From Pempheris klunzingeri (Eukaryota > Chordata > Actinopteri > Acropomatiformes > Pempheridae), in the NCBI RefSeq assembly GCF_042242105.1, contig NC_092031.1, positions 20,409,162-20,473,161 on the forward strand: 64,000 nucleotides of DNA. Direction: 5' to 3'. Made by a program: the position numbers and the translations under genes. The stretch's first letter is position 1; each line of letters opens with the position of its first letter. Below the pieces are notes generated by a model, which made no database searches, was not told the origin of the DNA, and saw only the letters and a list, made by a program, of their open reading frames with translations. Shown here one piece after another: positions 1 through 9,819 of the stretch.

Positions 1-224
1 CATTCCATTAGCTGTATTTTGCATTGCACTTCCCCTTAACAGTACCGATGTGTTTAAAACATCTTCAATAGGAAAGAGAAAAACCCAAAGTACTTGTCTT
101 CAGAAACACCTTGGGATCCTGGCCGTACTTTTCGCTGGTGTCATCCCAGTTTCGGCAAAGGCAGTGGCTACGGACATTGTTTGACCTTAGCAAAAGCTAT
201 TTCAAGGAAAAAACACCCAATGGC

Positions 225-231
225 TTTTTTT
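225..231 (+). terminator. T7 run just upstream of each tRNA-Lys (example in unit 1)
   Basis: Seven T residues end 4 nt before the first base of tRNA-Lys. The run is present at the same place in every unit (eight T in unit 42). A run this long is a strong RNA polymerase III stop, so it would end read-through from the preceding tRNA-Phe. It could also be part of the tRNA-Lys 5' flank. Confidence 0.6.
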
Positions 232-235
232 CAGG

Positions 236-308
236 GCCTGGGTAGCTCAGACGGCAGAGCATCAGACTTTTAATCTGAGGGTCCAGGGTTCAAGTCCCTG
301 TTCAGGCG
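236..308 (+). tRNA. tRNA-Lys-TTT: tRNA-Lys (TTT), unit 1
   Basis: Reads AAA/AAG lysine codons. The 73-nt gene has a full cloverleaf: acceptor GCCTGGG/TTCAGGC with two G-T wobble pairs, D stem GCTC/GAGC, anticodon stem TCAGA/TCTGA with loop CTTTTAA, and T stem CAGGG/CCCTG. There is no intron, and CCA is not encoded. The internal Pol III A box is at 243-254 (TAGCTCAGACGG) and the B box at 287-297 (GGTTCAAGTCC). The D loop reads AGACGGCA where the vertebrate tRNA-Lys I remember has AGTCGGTA. Unit 1 spans 1-1149 and is type a. Confidence 0.98.
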
Positions 309-342
309 CTCTGTTCACAGTTGCTGACGTTCGAGTTGTTGG

Positions 343-346
343 TTTT
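343..346 (+). terminator. First T4 run downstream of tRNA-Lys (example in unit 1)
   Basis: The first TTTT after tRNA-Lys starts 35 nt past its 3' end, implying an unusually long 3' trailer if Pol III stops here. Further T runs (447-450, 532-536) make a joint Lys-Phe transcript unlikely. Confidence 0.55.
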
Positions 347-512
347 CAGTGGTGTGGTGCTTCCATATGTACTCTTGCAATGTCAACGGGTAAATCCCAC
401 ATTACCAGTAATAGGCTAACCATTACCATCAGCGCCTTAAGTGGGCTTTTCTTCTGTGACGTTCATTTGCATTTACCATGAAAAATGCCTTGTGCAAGCA
501 TAAAACTCTGCT

Positions 513-536
513 CCTGTCACATACAGGCACATTTTT
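513..536 (+). other. Hairpin followed by T5 run in the mid-unit spacer (example in unit 1)
   Basis: CCTGT (513-517) and ACAGG (523-527) can form a 5-bp stem with a CACAT loop, followed by T5 at 532-536. It is conserved in all full units. An octamer-like ATTTGCAT lies upstream at 465-472. Function unknown; conservation may only reflect homogenisation. Confidence 0.4.
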
Positions 537-721
537 GTTTGATATGATTAAGCCCAGGAGGATACAAAAACTTATCATGGAATTATAACCTTTGATTGAC
601 ATTGGAACATCTCAGGAGATTCAAGGTATCAAAAGTGCTGGGACACTTCAGAAGTTGTCGTTGCTTGTCCGTCGTCAATGTGAAATCAGACAGTGAGAAG
701 TGCAAAGTTTGCCTCTTCTGT

Positions 722-794
722 GCCGAAATAGCTCAGTTGGGAGAGCGTTAGACTGAAGATCTAAAGGTCCCTGGTTCGATCCCGGGTTTCGGCA
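722..794 (+). tRNA. tRNA-Phe-GAA: tRNA-Phe (GAA), unit 1
   Basis: Reads UUC/UUU phenylalanine codons. The 73-nt cloverleaf has acceptor GCCGAAA/TTTCGGC, anticodon stem TTAGA/TCTAA with loop CTGAAGA, and T stem CCTGG/CCGGG with one wobble pair. The A box is at 729-740 and the B box at 773-783. As far as I recall it is identical to the main human tRNA-Phe-GAA. No TTTT occurs between its 3' end and 1122-1125, beyond the doubled 138-bp segment; only a weak TTCTTT-type run lies close by. Confidence 0.98.
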
Positions 795-815
795 GAAGCC
801 GGTGTTCCTTCTTTG

Positions 816-1091
816 TGCAATGTCAACATGTTCACTGTATTAGCCAAGGAATGCGTTCCTTCAGCGATAGGACGCTATGGCAACGGATTTAGTGCTGCTT
901 CATCTCACGTCAAAGAGGAGTATCCTGACGTGCACAGACTCCTCAAAACAGGCTGCAATGTCAACATGTTCACTGTATTAGCCAAGGAATGCGTTCCTTC
1001 AGCGATAGGACGCTATGGCAACGGATTTAGTGCTGCTTCATCTCACGTCAAAGAGGAGTATCCTGACGTGCACAGACTCCTCAAAACAGGC
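816..1091 (+). repeat. 138-bp direct duplication in unit 1 (816-953 and 954-1091)
   Basis: The segment just downstream of tRNA-Phe, beginning TGCAATGTCAACATG and ending AAAACAGGC, is doubled in tandem with no visible difference between the copies. It opens a spurious 94-codon frame; I see no protein family in it. Confidence 0.95.
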
Positions 1092-1384
1092 TGGTAATGG
1101 TTAAACGTGAAGTAATCAAGCTTTTCACCAACAGTTATTGATGATTGAACATTCCATTAGCTGTATTTTGCATTGCACTTCCCCTTAACAGTACCGATGT
1201 GTTTAAAACATCTTCAATAGGAAAGAGAAAAACCCAAAGTACTTGTCTTCAGAAACACCTTGGGATCCTGGCCGTACTTTTCGCTGGTGTCATCCCAGTT
1301 TCGGCAAAGGCAGTGGCTACGGACATTGTTTGACCTTAGCAAAAGCTATTTCAAGGAAAAAACACCCAAAGGCTTTTTTTCAGG

Positions 1385-1457
1385 GCCTGGGTAGCTCAGA
1401 CGGCAGAGCATCAGACTTTTAATCTGAGGGTCCAGGGTTCAAGTCCCTGTTCAGGCG
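1385..1457 (+). tRNA. tRNA-Lys-TTT: tRNA-Lys (TTT), unit 2
   Basis: Unit 2 (1150-2160), higher-order type b. Array-consensus sequence. Confidence 0.97.
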
Positions 1458-1870
1458 CTCTGTTCACAGTTGCTGACGTTCGAGTTGTTGGTTTTCAGTG
1501 GTGTGGTGCTTCCATATGTACTCTTGCAATGTCAACTGGTAAATCCCACATTACCAGTGATAGGCTAACCATTACCATCAGCGCCTTAAGTGGGCTTTTC
1601 TTCTGTGACGTTCATTTGCATTTACCATGAAAAATGCCTTGTGCAAGCATAAAACTCTGCTCCTGTCACATACAGGCACATTTTTGTTAGATATGATTAA
1701 GCCCAGGAGGATACAAAAACTTATCATGGAATTATAACCTTTGATTGACATTGGAACATCTCAGGAGATTCAAGGTATCAAAAGTGCTGGGACACTTCAG
1801 AAGTTGTCGTTGCTTGTCCGTCGTCAATGTGAAATCAGAGAGTGAGAAGTGCAAAGTTTGCCTCTTCTGT

Positions 1871-1943
1871 GCCGAAATAGCTCAGTTGGGAGAGCGTTAG
1901 ACTGAAGATCTAAAGGTCCCTGGTTCGATCCCGGGTTTCGGCA
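1871..1943 (+). tRNA. tRNA-Phe-GAA: tRNA-Phe (GAA), unit 2
   Basis: Consensus. In this single-copy unit the first downstream TTTT is at 2133-2136, 190 nt after the gene. Confidence 0.97.
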
Positions 1944-2394
1944 GAAGCCGGTGTTCCTTCTTTGTGCAATGTCAACATGTTCACTGTATTAGCCAAGGAA
2001 TGCGTTCCTTCAGCGATAGGACGCTATGGCAACGGATTTAGTGCTGCTTCATCTCACGTCAAAGAGGAGTATCCTGACGTGCACAGACTCCTCAAAACAG
2101 GCTGGTAATGGTTAAACGTGAAGTAATCAAGCTTTTCACCAACAGTTATTGATGATTGAACATTCCATTAGCTGTATTTTGCATTGCACTTCCCCTAACA
2201 GTACCGATGTGTTTAAAACATCTTCAATAGGAAAGAGAAAAACCCAAAGTACTTGTCTTCAGAAACACCTTGGGATCCTGGCCGTACTTTTCGCTGGTGT
2301 CATCCCAGTTTCGGCAAAGGCAGTGGCTACGGACATTGTTTGACCTTAGCAAAAGCTATTTCAAGGAAAAAACACCCAATGGCTTTTTTTCAGG

Positions 2395-2467
2395 GCCTGG
2401 GTAGCTCAGACGGCAGAGCATCAGACTTTTAATCTGAGGGTCCAGGGTTCAAGTCCCTGTTCAGGCG
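2395..2467 (+). tRNA. tRNA-Lys-TTT: tRNA-Lys (TTT), unit 3
   Basis: Unit 3 (2161-3170), type c; the unit is 1010 bp because one T is missing upstream of this gene. tRNA sequence is consensus. Confidence 0.97.
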
Positions 2468-2880
2468 CTCTGTTCACAGTTGCTGACGTTCGAGTTGTTG
2501 GTTTTCAGTGGTGTGGTGCTTCCATATGTACTCTTGCAATGTCAACGGGTAAATCCCACATTACCAGTAATAGGCTAACCATTACCATCAGCGCCTTAAG
2601 TGGGCTTTTCTTCTGTGACGTTCATTTGCATTTACCATGAAAAATGCCTTGTGCAAGCATAAAACTCTGCTCCTGTCACATACAGGCACATTTTTGTTAG
2701 ATATGATTAAGCCCAGGAGGATACAAAAACTTATCATGGAATTATAACCTTTGATTGACATTGGAACATCTCAGGAGATTCAAGGTATCAAAAGTGCTGG
2801 GACACTTCAGAAGTTGTCGTTGCTTGTCCGTCGTCAATGTGAAATCAGACAGTGAGAAGTGCAAAGTTTGCCTCTTCTGT

Positions 2881-2908
2881 GCCGAAATAGCTCAGTTGGG
2901 AGAGCGTT

Positions 2909-2942
<34 letters not shown>

Positions 2943-2953
2943 GGGTTTCGGCA
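2881..2953 (+). tRNA. tRNA-Phe-GAA: tRNA-Phe (GAA), unit 3, G42 variant
   Basis: A42 is G, turning a T-A pair of the anticodon stem into a T-G wobble. Shared with units 10 and 15. Probably still functional. Confidence 0.93.
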
Positions 2954-3405
2954 GAAGCCGGTGTTCCTTCTTTGTGCAATGTCAACATGTTCACTGTATT
3001 AGCCAAGGAATGCGTTCCTTCAGCGATAGGACGCTATGGCAACGGATTTAGTGCTGCTTCATCTCACGTCAAAGAGGAGTATCCTGACGTGCACAGACTC
3101 CTCAAAACAGGCTGGTAATGGTTAAACGTGAAGTAATCAAGCTTTTCACCAACAGTTATTGATGATTGAACATTCCATTAGCTGTATTTTGCATTGCACT
3201 TCCCCTTAACAGTACCGATGTGTTTAAAACATCTTCAATAGGAAAGAGAAAAACCCAAAGTACTTGTCTTCAGAAACACCTTGGGATCCTGGCCGTACTT
3301 TTCGCTGGTGTCATCCCAGTTTCGGCAAAGGCAGTGGCTACGGACATTGTTTGACCTTAGCAAAAGCTATTTCAAGGAAAAAACACCCAAAGGCTTTTTT
3401 TCAGG

Positions 3406-3478
3406 GCCTGGGTAGCTCAGACGGCAGAGCATCAGACTTTTAATCTGAGGGTCCAGGGTTCAAGTCCCTGTTCAGGCG
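3406..3478 (+). tRNA. tRNA-Lys-TTT: tRNA-Lys (TTT), unit 4
   Basis: Unit 4 (3171-4181), type d. Consensus. Confidence 0.97.
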
Positions 3479-3891
3479 CTCTGTTCACAGTTGCTGACGT
3501 TCGAGTTGTTGGTTTTCAGTGGTGTGGTGCTTCCATATGTACTCTTGCAATGTCAACTGGTAAATCCCACATTACCAGTAATAGGCTGACCATTACCATC
3601 AGCGCCTCAAGTGGGCTTTTCTTCTGTGACGTTCATTTGCATTTACCATGAAAAATGCCTTGTGCAAGCATAAAACTCTGCTCCTGTCACATACAGGCAC
3701 ATTTTTGTTAGATATGATTAAGCCCAGGAGGATACAAAAACTTATCATGGAATTATAACCTTTGATTGACATTGGAACATCTCAGGAGATTCAAGGTATC
3801 AAAAGTGCTGGGACACTTCAGAAGTTGTCGTTGCTTGTCCGTCGTCAATGTGAAATCAGAGAGTGAGAAGTGCAAAGTTTGCCTCTTCTGT

Positions 3892-3964
3892 GCCGAAATA
3901 GCTCAGTTGGGAGAGCGTTAGACTGAAGATCTAAAGGTCCCTGGTTCGATCCCGGGTTTCGGCA
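3892..3964 (+). tRNA. tRNA-Phe-GAA: tRNA-Phe (GAA), unit 4
   Basis: Consensus sequence in a type d unit; the spacer upstream carries GAGAGTGAG. Confidence 0.97.
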
Positions 3965-4415
3965 GAAGCCGGTGTTCCTTCTTTGTGCAATGTCAACATG
4001 TTCACTGTATTAGCCAAGGAATGCGTTCCTTCAGCGATAGGACGCTATGGCAACGGATTTAGTGCTGCTTCATCTCACGTCAAAGAGGAGTATCCTGACG
4101 TGCACAGACTCCTCAAAACAGGCTGGTAATGGTTAAACGTGAAGTAATCAAGCTTTTCACCAACAGTTATTGATGATTGAACATTCCATTAGCTGTATTT
4201 TGCATTGCACTTCCCCTTAACAGTACCGATGTGTTTAAAACATCTTCAATAGGAAAGAGAAAAACCCAAAGTACTTGTCTTCAGAAACACCTTGGGATCC
4301 TGGCCGTACTTTTCGCTGGTGTCATCCCAGTTTCGGCAAAGGCAGTGGCTACGGACATTGTTTGACCTTGGAAAAGCTATTTCAAGGAAAAAACACCCAA
4401 AGGCTTTTTTTCAGG

Positions 4416-4488
4416 GCCTGGGTAGCTCAGACGGCAGAGCATCAGACTTTTAATCTGAGGGTCCAGGGTTCAAGTCCCTGTTCAGGCG
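4416..4488 (+). tRNA. tRNA-Lys-TTT: tRNA-Lys (TTT), unit 5
   Basis: Unit 5 (4182-5191), type e, with the short TTGGAAAAGC spacer variant upstream. Consensus tRNA. Confidence 0.97.
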
Positions 4489-4901
4489 CTCTGTTCACAG
4501 TTGCTGACGTTCGAGTTGTTGGTTTTCAGTGGTGTGGTGCTTCCATATGTACTCTTGCAATGTCAACTGGTAAATCCCACATTACCAGTAATAGGCTAAC
4601 CATTACCATCAGCGCCTTAAGTGGGCTTTTCTTCTGTGACGTTCATTTGCATTTACCATGAAAAATGCCTTGTGCGAGCATAAAACTCTGCTCCTGTCAC
4701 ATACAGGCACATTTTTGTTAGATATGATTAAGCCCAGGAGGATACAAAAACTTATCATGGAATTATAACCTTTGATTGACATTGGAACATCTCAGGAGAT
4801 TCAAGGTATCAAAAGTGCTGGGACACTTCAGAAGTTGTCGTTGCTTGTCCGTCGTCAATGTGAAATCAGACAGTGAGAAGTGCAAAGTTTGCCTCTTCTG
4901 T

Positions 4902-4974
4902 GCCGAAATAGCTCAGTTGGGAGAGCGTTAGACTGAAGATCTAAAGGTCCCTGGTTCGATCCCGGGTTTCGGCA
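4902..4974 (+). tRNA. tRNA-Phe-GAA: tRNA-Phe (GAA), unit 5
   Basis: Consensus sequence, type e unit. Confidence 0.97.
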
Positions 4975-5426
4975 GAAGCCGGTGTTCCTTCTTTGTGCAA
5001 TGTCAACATGTTCACTGTATTAGCCAAGGAATGCGTTCCTTCAGCGATAGGACGCTATGGCAACGGATTTAGTGCTGCTTCATCTCACGTCAAAGAGGAG
5101 TATCCTGACGTGCACAGACTCCTCAAAACAGGCTGGTAATGGTTAAACGTGAAGTAATCAAGCTTTTCACCAACAGTTATTGATGACTGAACATTCCATT
5201 AGCTGTATTTTGCATTGCACTTCCCCTTAACAGTACCGATGTGTTTAAAACATCTTCAATAGGAAAGAGAAAAACCCAAAGTACTTGTCTTCAGAAACAC
5301 CTTGGGATCCTGGCCGTACTTTTCGCTGGTGTCATCCCAGTTTCGGCAAAGGCAGTGGCTACGGACATTGTTTGACCTTAGCAAAAGCTATTTCAAGGAA
5401 AAAACACCCAAAGGCTTTTTTTCAGG

Positions 5427-5499
5427 GCCTGGGTAGCTCAGACGGCAGAGCATCAGACTTTTAATCTGAGGGTCCAGGGTTCAAGTCCCTGTTCAGGCG
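5427..5499 (+). tRNA. tRNA-Lys-TTT: tRNA-Lys (TTT), unit 6
   Basis: Unit 6 (5192-6202), preceded by the GATGACTGA junction variant. Consensus. Confidence 0.97.
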
Positions 5500-5912
5500 C
5501 TCTGTTCACAGTTGCTGACGTTCGAGTTGTTGGTTTTCAGTGGTGTGGTGCTTCCATATGTACTCTTGCAATGTCAACTGGTAAATCCCACATTACCAGT
5601 AATAGGCTAACCATTACCATCAGCGCCTTAAGTGGGCTTTTCTTCTGTGACGTTCATTTGCATTTACCATGAAAAATGCCTTGTGCGAGCATAAAACTCT
5701 GCTCCTGTCACATACAGGCACATTTTTGTTAGATATGATTAAGCCCAGGAGGATACAAAAACTTATCATGGAATTATAACCTTTGATTGACATTGGAACA
5801 TCTCAGGAGATTCAAGGTATCAAAAGTGCTGGGACACTTCAGAAGTTGTCGTTGCTTGTCCGTCGTCAATGTGAAATCAGAGAGTGAGAAGTGCAAAGTT
5901 TGCCTCTTCTGT

Positions 5913-5985
5913 GCCGAAATAGCTCAGTTGGGAGAGCGTTAGACTGAAGATCTAAAGGTCCCTGGTTCGATCCCGGGTTTCGGCA
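5913..5985 (+). tRNA. tRNA-Phe-GAA: tRNA-Phe (GAA), unit 6
   Basis: Consensus sequence; GAGAG spacer variant upstream. Confidence 0.97.
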
Positions 5986-6437
5986 GAAGCCGGTGTTCCT
6001 TCTTTGTGCAATGTCAACATGTTCACTGTATTAGCCAAGGAATGCGTTCCTTCAGCGATAGGACGCTATGGCAACGGATTTAGTGCTGCTTCATCTCACG
6101 TCAAAGAGGAGTATCCTGACGTGCACAGACTCCTCAAAACAGGCTGGTAATGGTTAAACGTGAAGTAATCAAGCTTTTCACCAACAGTTATTGATGATTG
6201 AACATTCCATTAGCTGTATTTTGCATTGCACTTCCCCTTAACAGTACCGATGTGTTTAAAACATCTTCAATAGGAAAGAGAAAAACCCAAAGTACTTGTC
6301 TTCAGAAACACCTTGGGATCCTGGCCGTACTTTTCGCTGGTGTCATCCCAGTTTCGGCAAAGGCAGTGGCTACGGACATTGTTTGACCTTAGCAAAAGCT
6401 ATTTCAAGGAAAAAACACCCAATGGCTTTTTTTCAGG

Positions 6438-6510
6438 GCCTGGGTAGCTCAGACGGCAGAGCATCAGACTTTTAATCTGAGGGTCCAGGGTTCAAGTCCC
6501 TGTTCAGGCG
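6438..6510 (+). tRNA. tRNA-Lys-TTT: tRNA-Lys (TTT), unit 7
   Basis: Unit 7 (6203-7351), 1149 bp with the 138-bp duplication. Consensus tRNA. Confidence 0.97.
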
Positions 6511-6923
6511 CTCTGTTCACAGTTGCTGACGTTCGAGTTGTTGGTTTTCAGTGGTGTGGTGCTTCCATATGTACTCTTGCAATGTCAACGGGTAAATCCC
6601 ACATTACCAGTAATAGGCTAACCATTACCATCAGCGCCTTAAGTGGGCTTTTCTTCTGTGACGTTCATTTGCATTTACCATGAAAAATGCCTTGTGCGAG
6701 CATAAAACTCTGCTCCTGTCACATACAGGCACATTTTTGTTAGATATGATTAAGCCCAGGAGGATACAAAAACTTATCATGGAATTATAACCTTTGATTG
6801 ACATTGGAACATCTCAGGAGATTCAAGGTATCAAAAGTGCTGGGACACTTCAGAAGTTGTCGTTGCTTGTCCGTCGTCAATGTGAAATCAGACAGTGAGA
6901 AGTGCAAAGTTTGCCTCTTCTGT

Positions 6924-6996
6924 GCCGAAATAGCTCAGTTGGGAGAGCGTTAGACTGAAGATCTAAAGGTCCCTGGTTCGATCCCGGGTTTCGGCA
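6924..6996 (+). tRNA. tRNA-Phe-GAA: tRNA-Phe (GAA), unit 7
   Basis: Consensus; followed by the doubled 138-bp segment. Confidence 0.97.
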
Positions 6997-7017
6997 GAAG
7001 CCGGTGTTCCTTCTTTG

Positions 7018-7293
7018 TGCAATGTCAACATGTTCACTGTATTAGCCAAGGAATGCGTTCCTTCAGCGATAGGACGCTATGGCAACGGATTTAGTGCTGC
7101 TTCATCTCACGTCAAAGAGGAGTATCCTGACGTGCACAGACTCCTCAAAACAGGCTGCAATGTCAACATGTTCACTGTATTAGCCAAGGAATGCGTTCCT
7201 TCAGCGATAGGACGCTATGGCAACGGATTTAGTGCTGCTTCATCTCACGTCAAAGAGGAGTATCCTGACGTGCACAGACTCCTCAAAACAGGC
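7018..7293 (+). repeat. 138-bp direct duplication in unit 7
   Basis: Same doubled segment with the same junction as in unit 1, so it derives from one event spread by exchange within the array. Confidence 0.93.
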
Positions 7294-7586
7294 TGGTAAT
7301 GGTTAAACGTGAAGTAATCAAGCTTTTCACCAACAGTTATTGATGATTGAACATTCCATTAGCTGTATTTTGCATTGCACTTCCCCTTAACAGTACCGAT
7401 GTGTTTAAAACATCTTCAATAGGAAAGAGAAAAACCCAAAGTACTTGTCTTCAGAAACACCTTGGGATCCTGGCCGTACTTTTCGCTGGTGTCATCCCAG
7501 TTTCGGCAAAGGCAGTGGCTACGGACATTGTTTGACCTTAGCAAAAGCTATTTCAAGGAAAAAACACCCAATGGCTTTTTTTCAGG

Positions 7587-7659
7587 GCCTGGGTAGCTCA
7601 GACGGCAGAGCATCAGACTTTTAATCTGAGGGTCCAGGGTTCAAGTCCCTGTTCAGGCG
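7587..7659 (+). tRNA. tRNA-Lys-TTT: tRNA-Lys (TTT), unit 8
   Basis: Unit 8 (7352-8500), type a, first unit of block 2. Consensus. Confidence 0.97.
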
Positions 7660-8072
7660 CTCTGTTCACAGTTGCTGACGTTCGAGTTGTTGGTTTTCAG
7701 TGGTGTGGTGCTTCCATATGTACTCTTGCAATGTCAACGGGTAAATCCCACATTACCAGTAATAGGCTAACCATTACCATCAGCGCCTTAAGTGGGCTTT
7801 TCTTCTGTGACGTTCATTTGCATTTACCATGAAAAATGCCTTGTGCAAGCATAAAACTCTGCTCCTGTCACATACAGGCACATTTTTGTTAGATATGATT
7901 AAGCCCAGGAGGATACAAAAACTTATCATGGAATTATAACCTTTGATTGACATTGGAACATCTCAGGAGATTCAAGGTATCAAAAGTGCTGGGACACTTC
8001 AGAAGTTGTCGTTGCTTGTCCGTCGTCAATGTGAAATCAGACAGTGAGAAGTGCAAAGTTTGCCTCTTCTGT

Positions 8073-8145
8073 GCCGAAATAGCTCAGTTGGGAGAGCGTT
8101 AGACTGAAGATCTAAAGGTCCCTGGTTCGATCCCGGGTTTCGGCA
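8073..8145 (+). tRNA. tRNA-Phe-GAA: tRNA-Phe (GAA), unit 8
   Basis: Consensus; followed by the doubled 138-bp segment. Confidence 0.97.
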
Positions 8146-8166
8146 GAAGCCGGTGTTCCTTCTTTG

Positions 8167-8442
8167 TGCAATGTCAACATGTTCACTGTATTAGCCAAGG
8201 AATGCGTTCCTTCAGCGATAGGACGCTATGGCAACGGATTTAGTGCTGCTTCATCTCACGTCAAAGAGGAGTATCCTGACGTGCACAGACTCCTCAAAAC
8301 AGGCTGCAATGTCAACATGTTCACTGTATTAGCCAAGGAATGCGTTCCTTCAGCGATAGGACGCTATGGCAACGGATTTAGTGCTGCTTCATCTCACGTC
8401 AAAGAGGAGTATCCTGACGTGCACAGACTCCTCAAAACAGGC
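8167..8442 (+). repeat. 138-bp direct duplication in unit 8
   Basis: Same junction as unit 1. Units 7 and 8 are consecutive carriers and mark the join between higher-order blocks 1 and 2. Confidence 0.93.
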
Positions 8443-8735
8443 TGGTAATGGTTAAACGTGAAGTAATCAAGCTTTTCACCAACAGTTATTGATGATTGAA
8501 CATTCCATTAGCTGTATTTTGCATTGCACTTCCCCTTAACAGTACCGATGTGTTTAAAACATCTTCAATAGGAAAGAGAAAAACCCAAAGTACTTGTCTT
8601 CAGAAACACCTTGGGATCCTGGCCGTACTTTTCGCTGGTGTCATCCCAGTTTCGGCAAAGGCAGTGGCTACGGACATTGTTTGACCTTAGCAAAAGCTAT
8701 TTCAAGGAAAAAACACCCAAAGGCTTTTTTTCAGG

Positions 8736-8808
8736 GCCTGGGTAGCTCAGACGGCAGAGCATCAGACTTTTAATCTGAGGGTCCAGGGTTCAAGTCCCTG
8801 TTCAGGCG
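8736..8808 (+). tRNA. tRNA-Lys-TTT: tRNA-Lys (TTT), unit 9
   Basis: Unit 9 (8501-9511), type b with GTGATAGG downstream. Consensus. Confidence 0.97.
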
Positions 8809-9221
8809 CTCTGTTCACAGTTGCTGACGTTCGAGTTGTTGGTTTTCAGTGGTGTGGTGCTTCCATATGTACTCTTGCAATGTCAACTGGTAAATCCCAC
8901 ATTACCAGTGATAGGCTAACCATTACCATCAGCGCCTTAAGTGGGCTTTTCTTCTGTGACGTTCATTTGCATTTACCATGAAAAATGCCTTGTGCAAGCA
9001 TAAAACTCTGCTCCTGTCACATACAGGCACATTTTTGTTAGATATGATTAAGCCCAGGAGGATACAAAAACTTATCATGGAATTATAACCTTTGATTGAC
9101 ATTGGAACATCTCAGGAGATTCAAGGTATCAAAAGTGCTGGGACACTTCAGAAGTTGTCGTTGCTTGTCCGTCGTCAATGTGAAATCAGAGAGTGAGAAG
9201 TGCAAAGTTTGCCTCTTCTGT

Positions 9222-9294
9222 GCCGAAATAGCTCAGTTGGGAGAGCGTTAGACTGAAGATCTAAAGGTCCCTGGTTCGATCCCGGGTTTCGGCA
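9222..9294 (+). tRNA. tRNA-Phe-GAA: tRNA-Phe (GAA), unit 9
   Basis: Consensus sequence, type b unit. Confidence 0.97.
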
Positions 9295-9746
9295 GAAGCC
9301 GGTGTTCCTTCTTTGTGCAATGTCAACATGTTCACTGTATTAGCCAAGGAATGCGTTCCTTCAGCGATAGGACGCTATGGCAACGGATTTAGTGCTGCTT
9401 CATCTCACGTCAAAGAGGAGTATCCTGACGTGCACAGACTCCTCAAAACAGGCTGGTAATGGTTAAACGTGAAGTAATCAAGCTTTTCACCAACAGTTAT
9501 TGATGATTGAACATTCCATTAGCTGTATTTTGCATTGCACTTCCCCTTAACAGTACCGATGTGTTTAAAACATCTTCAATAGGAAAGAGAAAAACCCAAA
9601 GTACTTGTCTTCAGAAACACCTTGGGATCCTGGCCGTACTTTTCGCTGGTGTCATCCCAGTTTCGGCAAAGGCAGTGGCTACGGACATTGTTTGACCTTA
9701 GCAAAAGCTATTTCAAGGAAAAAACACCCAATGGCTTTTTTTCAGG

Positions 9747-9819
9747 GCCTGGGTAGCTCAGACGGCAGAGCATCAGACTTTTAATCTGAGGGTCCAGGGT
9801 TCAAGTCCCTGTTCAGGCG
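9747..9819 (+). tRNA. tRNA-Lys-TTT: tRNA-Lys (TTT), unit 10
   Basis: Unit 10 (9512-10522), type c. Consensus. Confidence 0.97.

Larger units (their letters stand above)
1..5191 (+). repeat. Higher-order repeat block 1, units 1-5 (a-b-c-d-e)
   Basis: Units 1-5 carry ordered marker variants. Unit a has the 138-bp duplication. Unit b has GTGATAGG and GAGAGTGAG. Unit c has AACGGGTAAA and a G at Phe position 42. Unit d has GGCTGACC and CGCCTCAAG. Unit e has a 1-bp-shorter TTGGAAAAGC. The same order recurs at 7352 and 12544. Units 6 and 7 follow as a sixth type and a second duplicated unit. Confidence 0.85.

Noticed and set aside
236-794. Joint Lys-Phe precursor transcript
   Set aside because: Three T runs of four or more lie between the two genes, which should stop Pol III.
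813-1097. 94-codon frame with an internal 46-residue repeat
   Set aside because: It arises from the 138-bp DNA duplication (138 is divisible by 3), and no coding signature is seen.
1145-1333. 62-codon frame repeated in many units (begins NIPLAVFCIALPLN when started from TTG)
   Set aside because: It uses TTG as a start, lies wholly in repeat spacer, is cut or shifted in units with 1-bp changes, and matches no family. Its repetition follows from the tandem array.
4275-4661. 128-codon frame running through tRNA-Lys in units 5, 12 and 28
   Set aside because: It exists only because of 1-bp deletions in those units and translates a tRNA gene.
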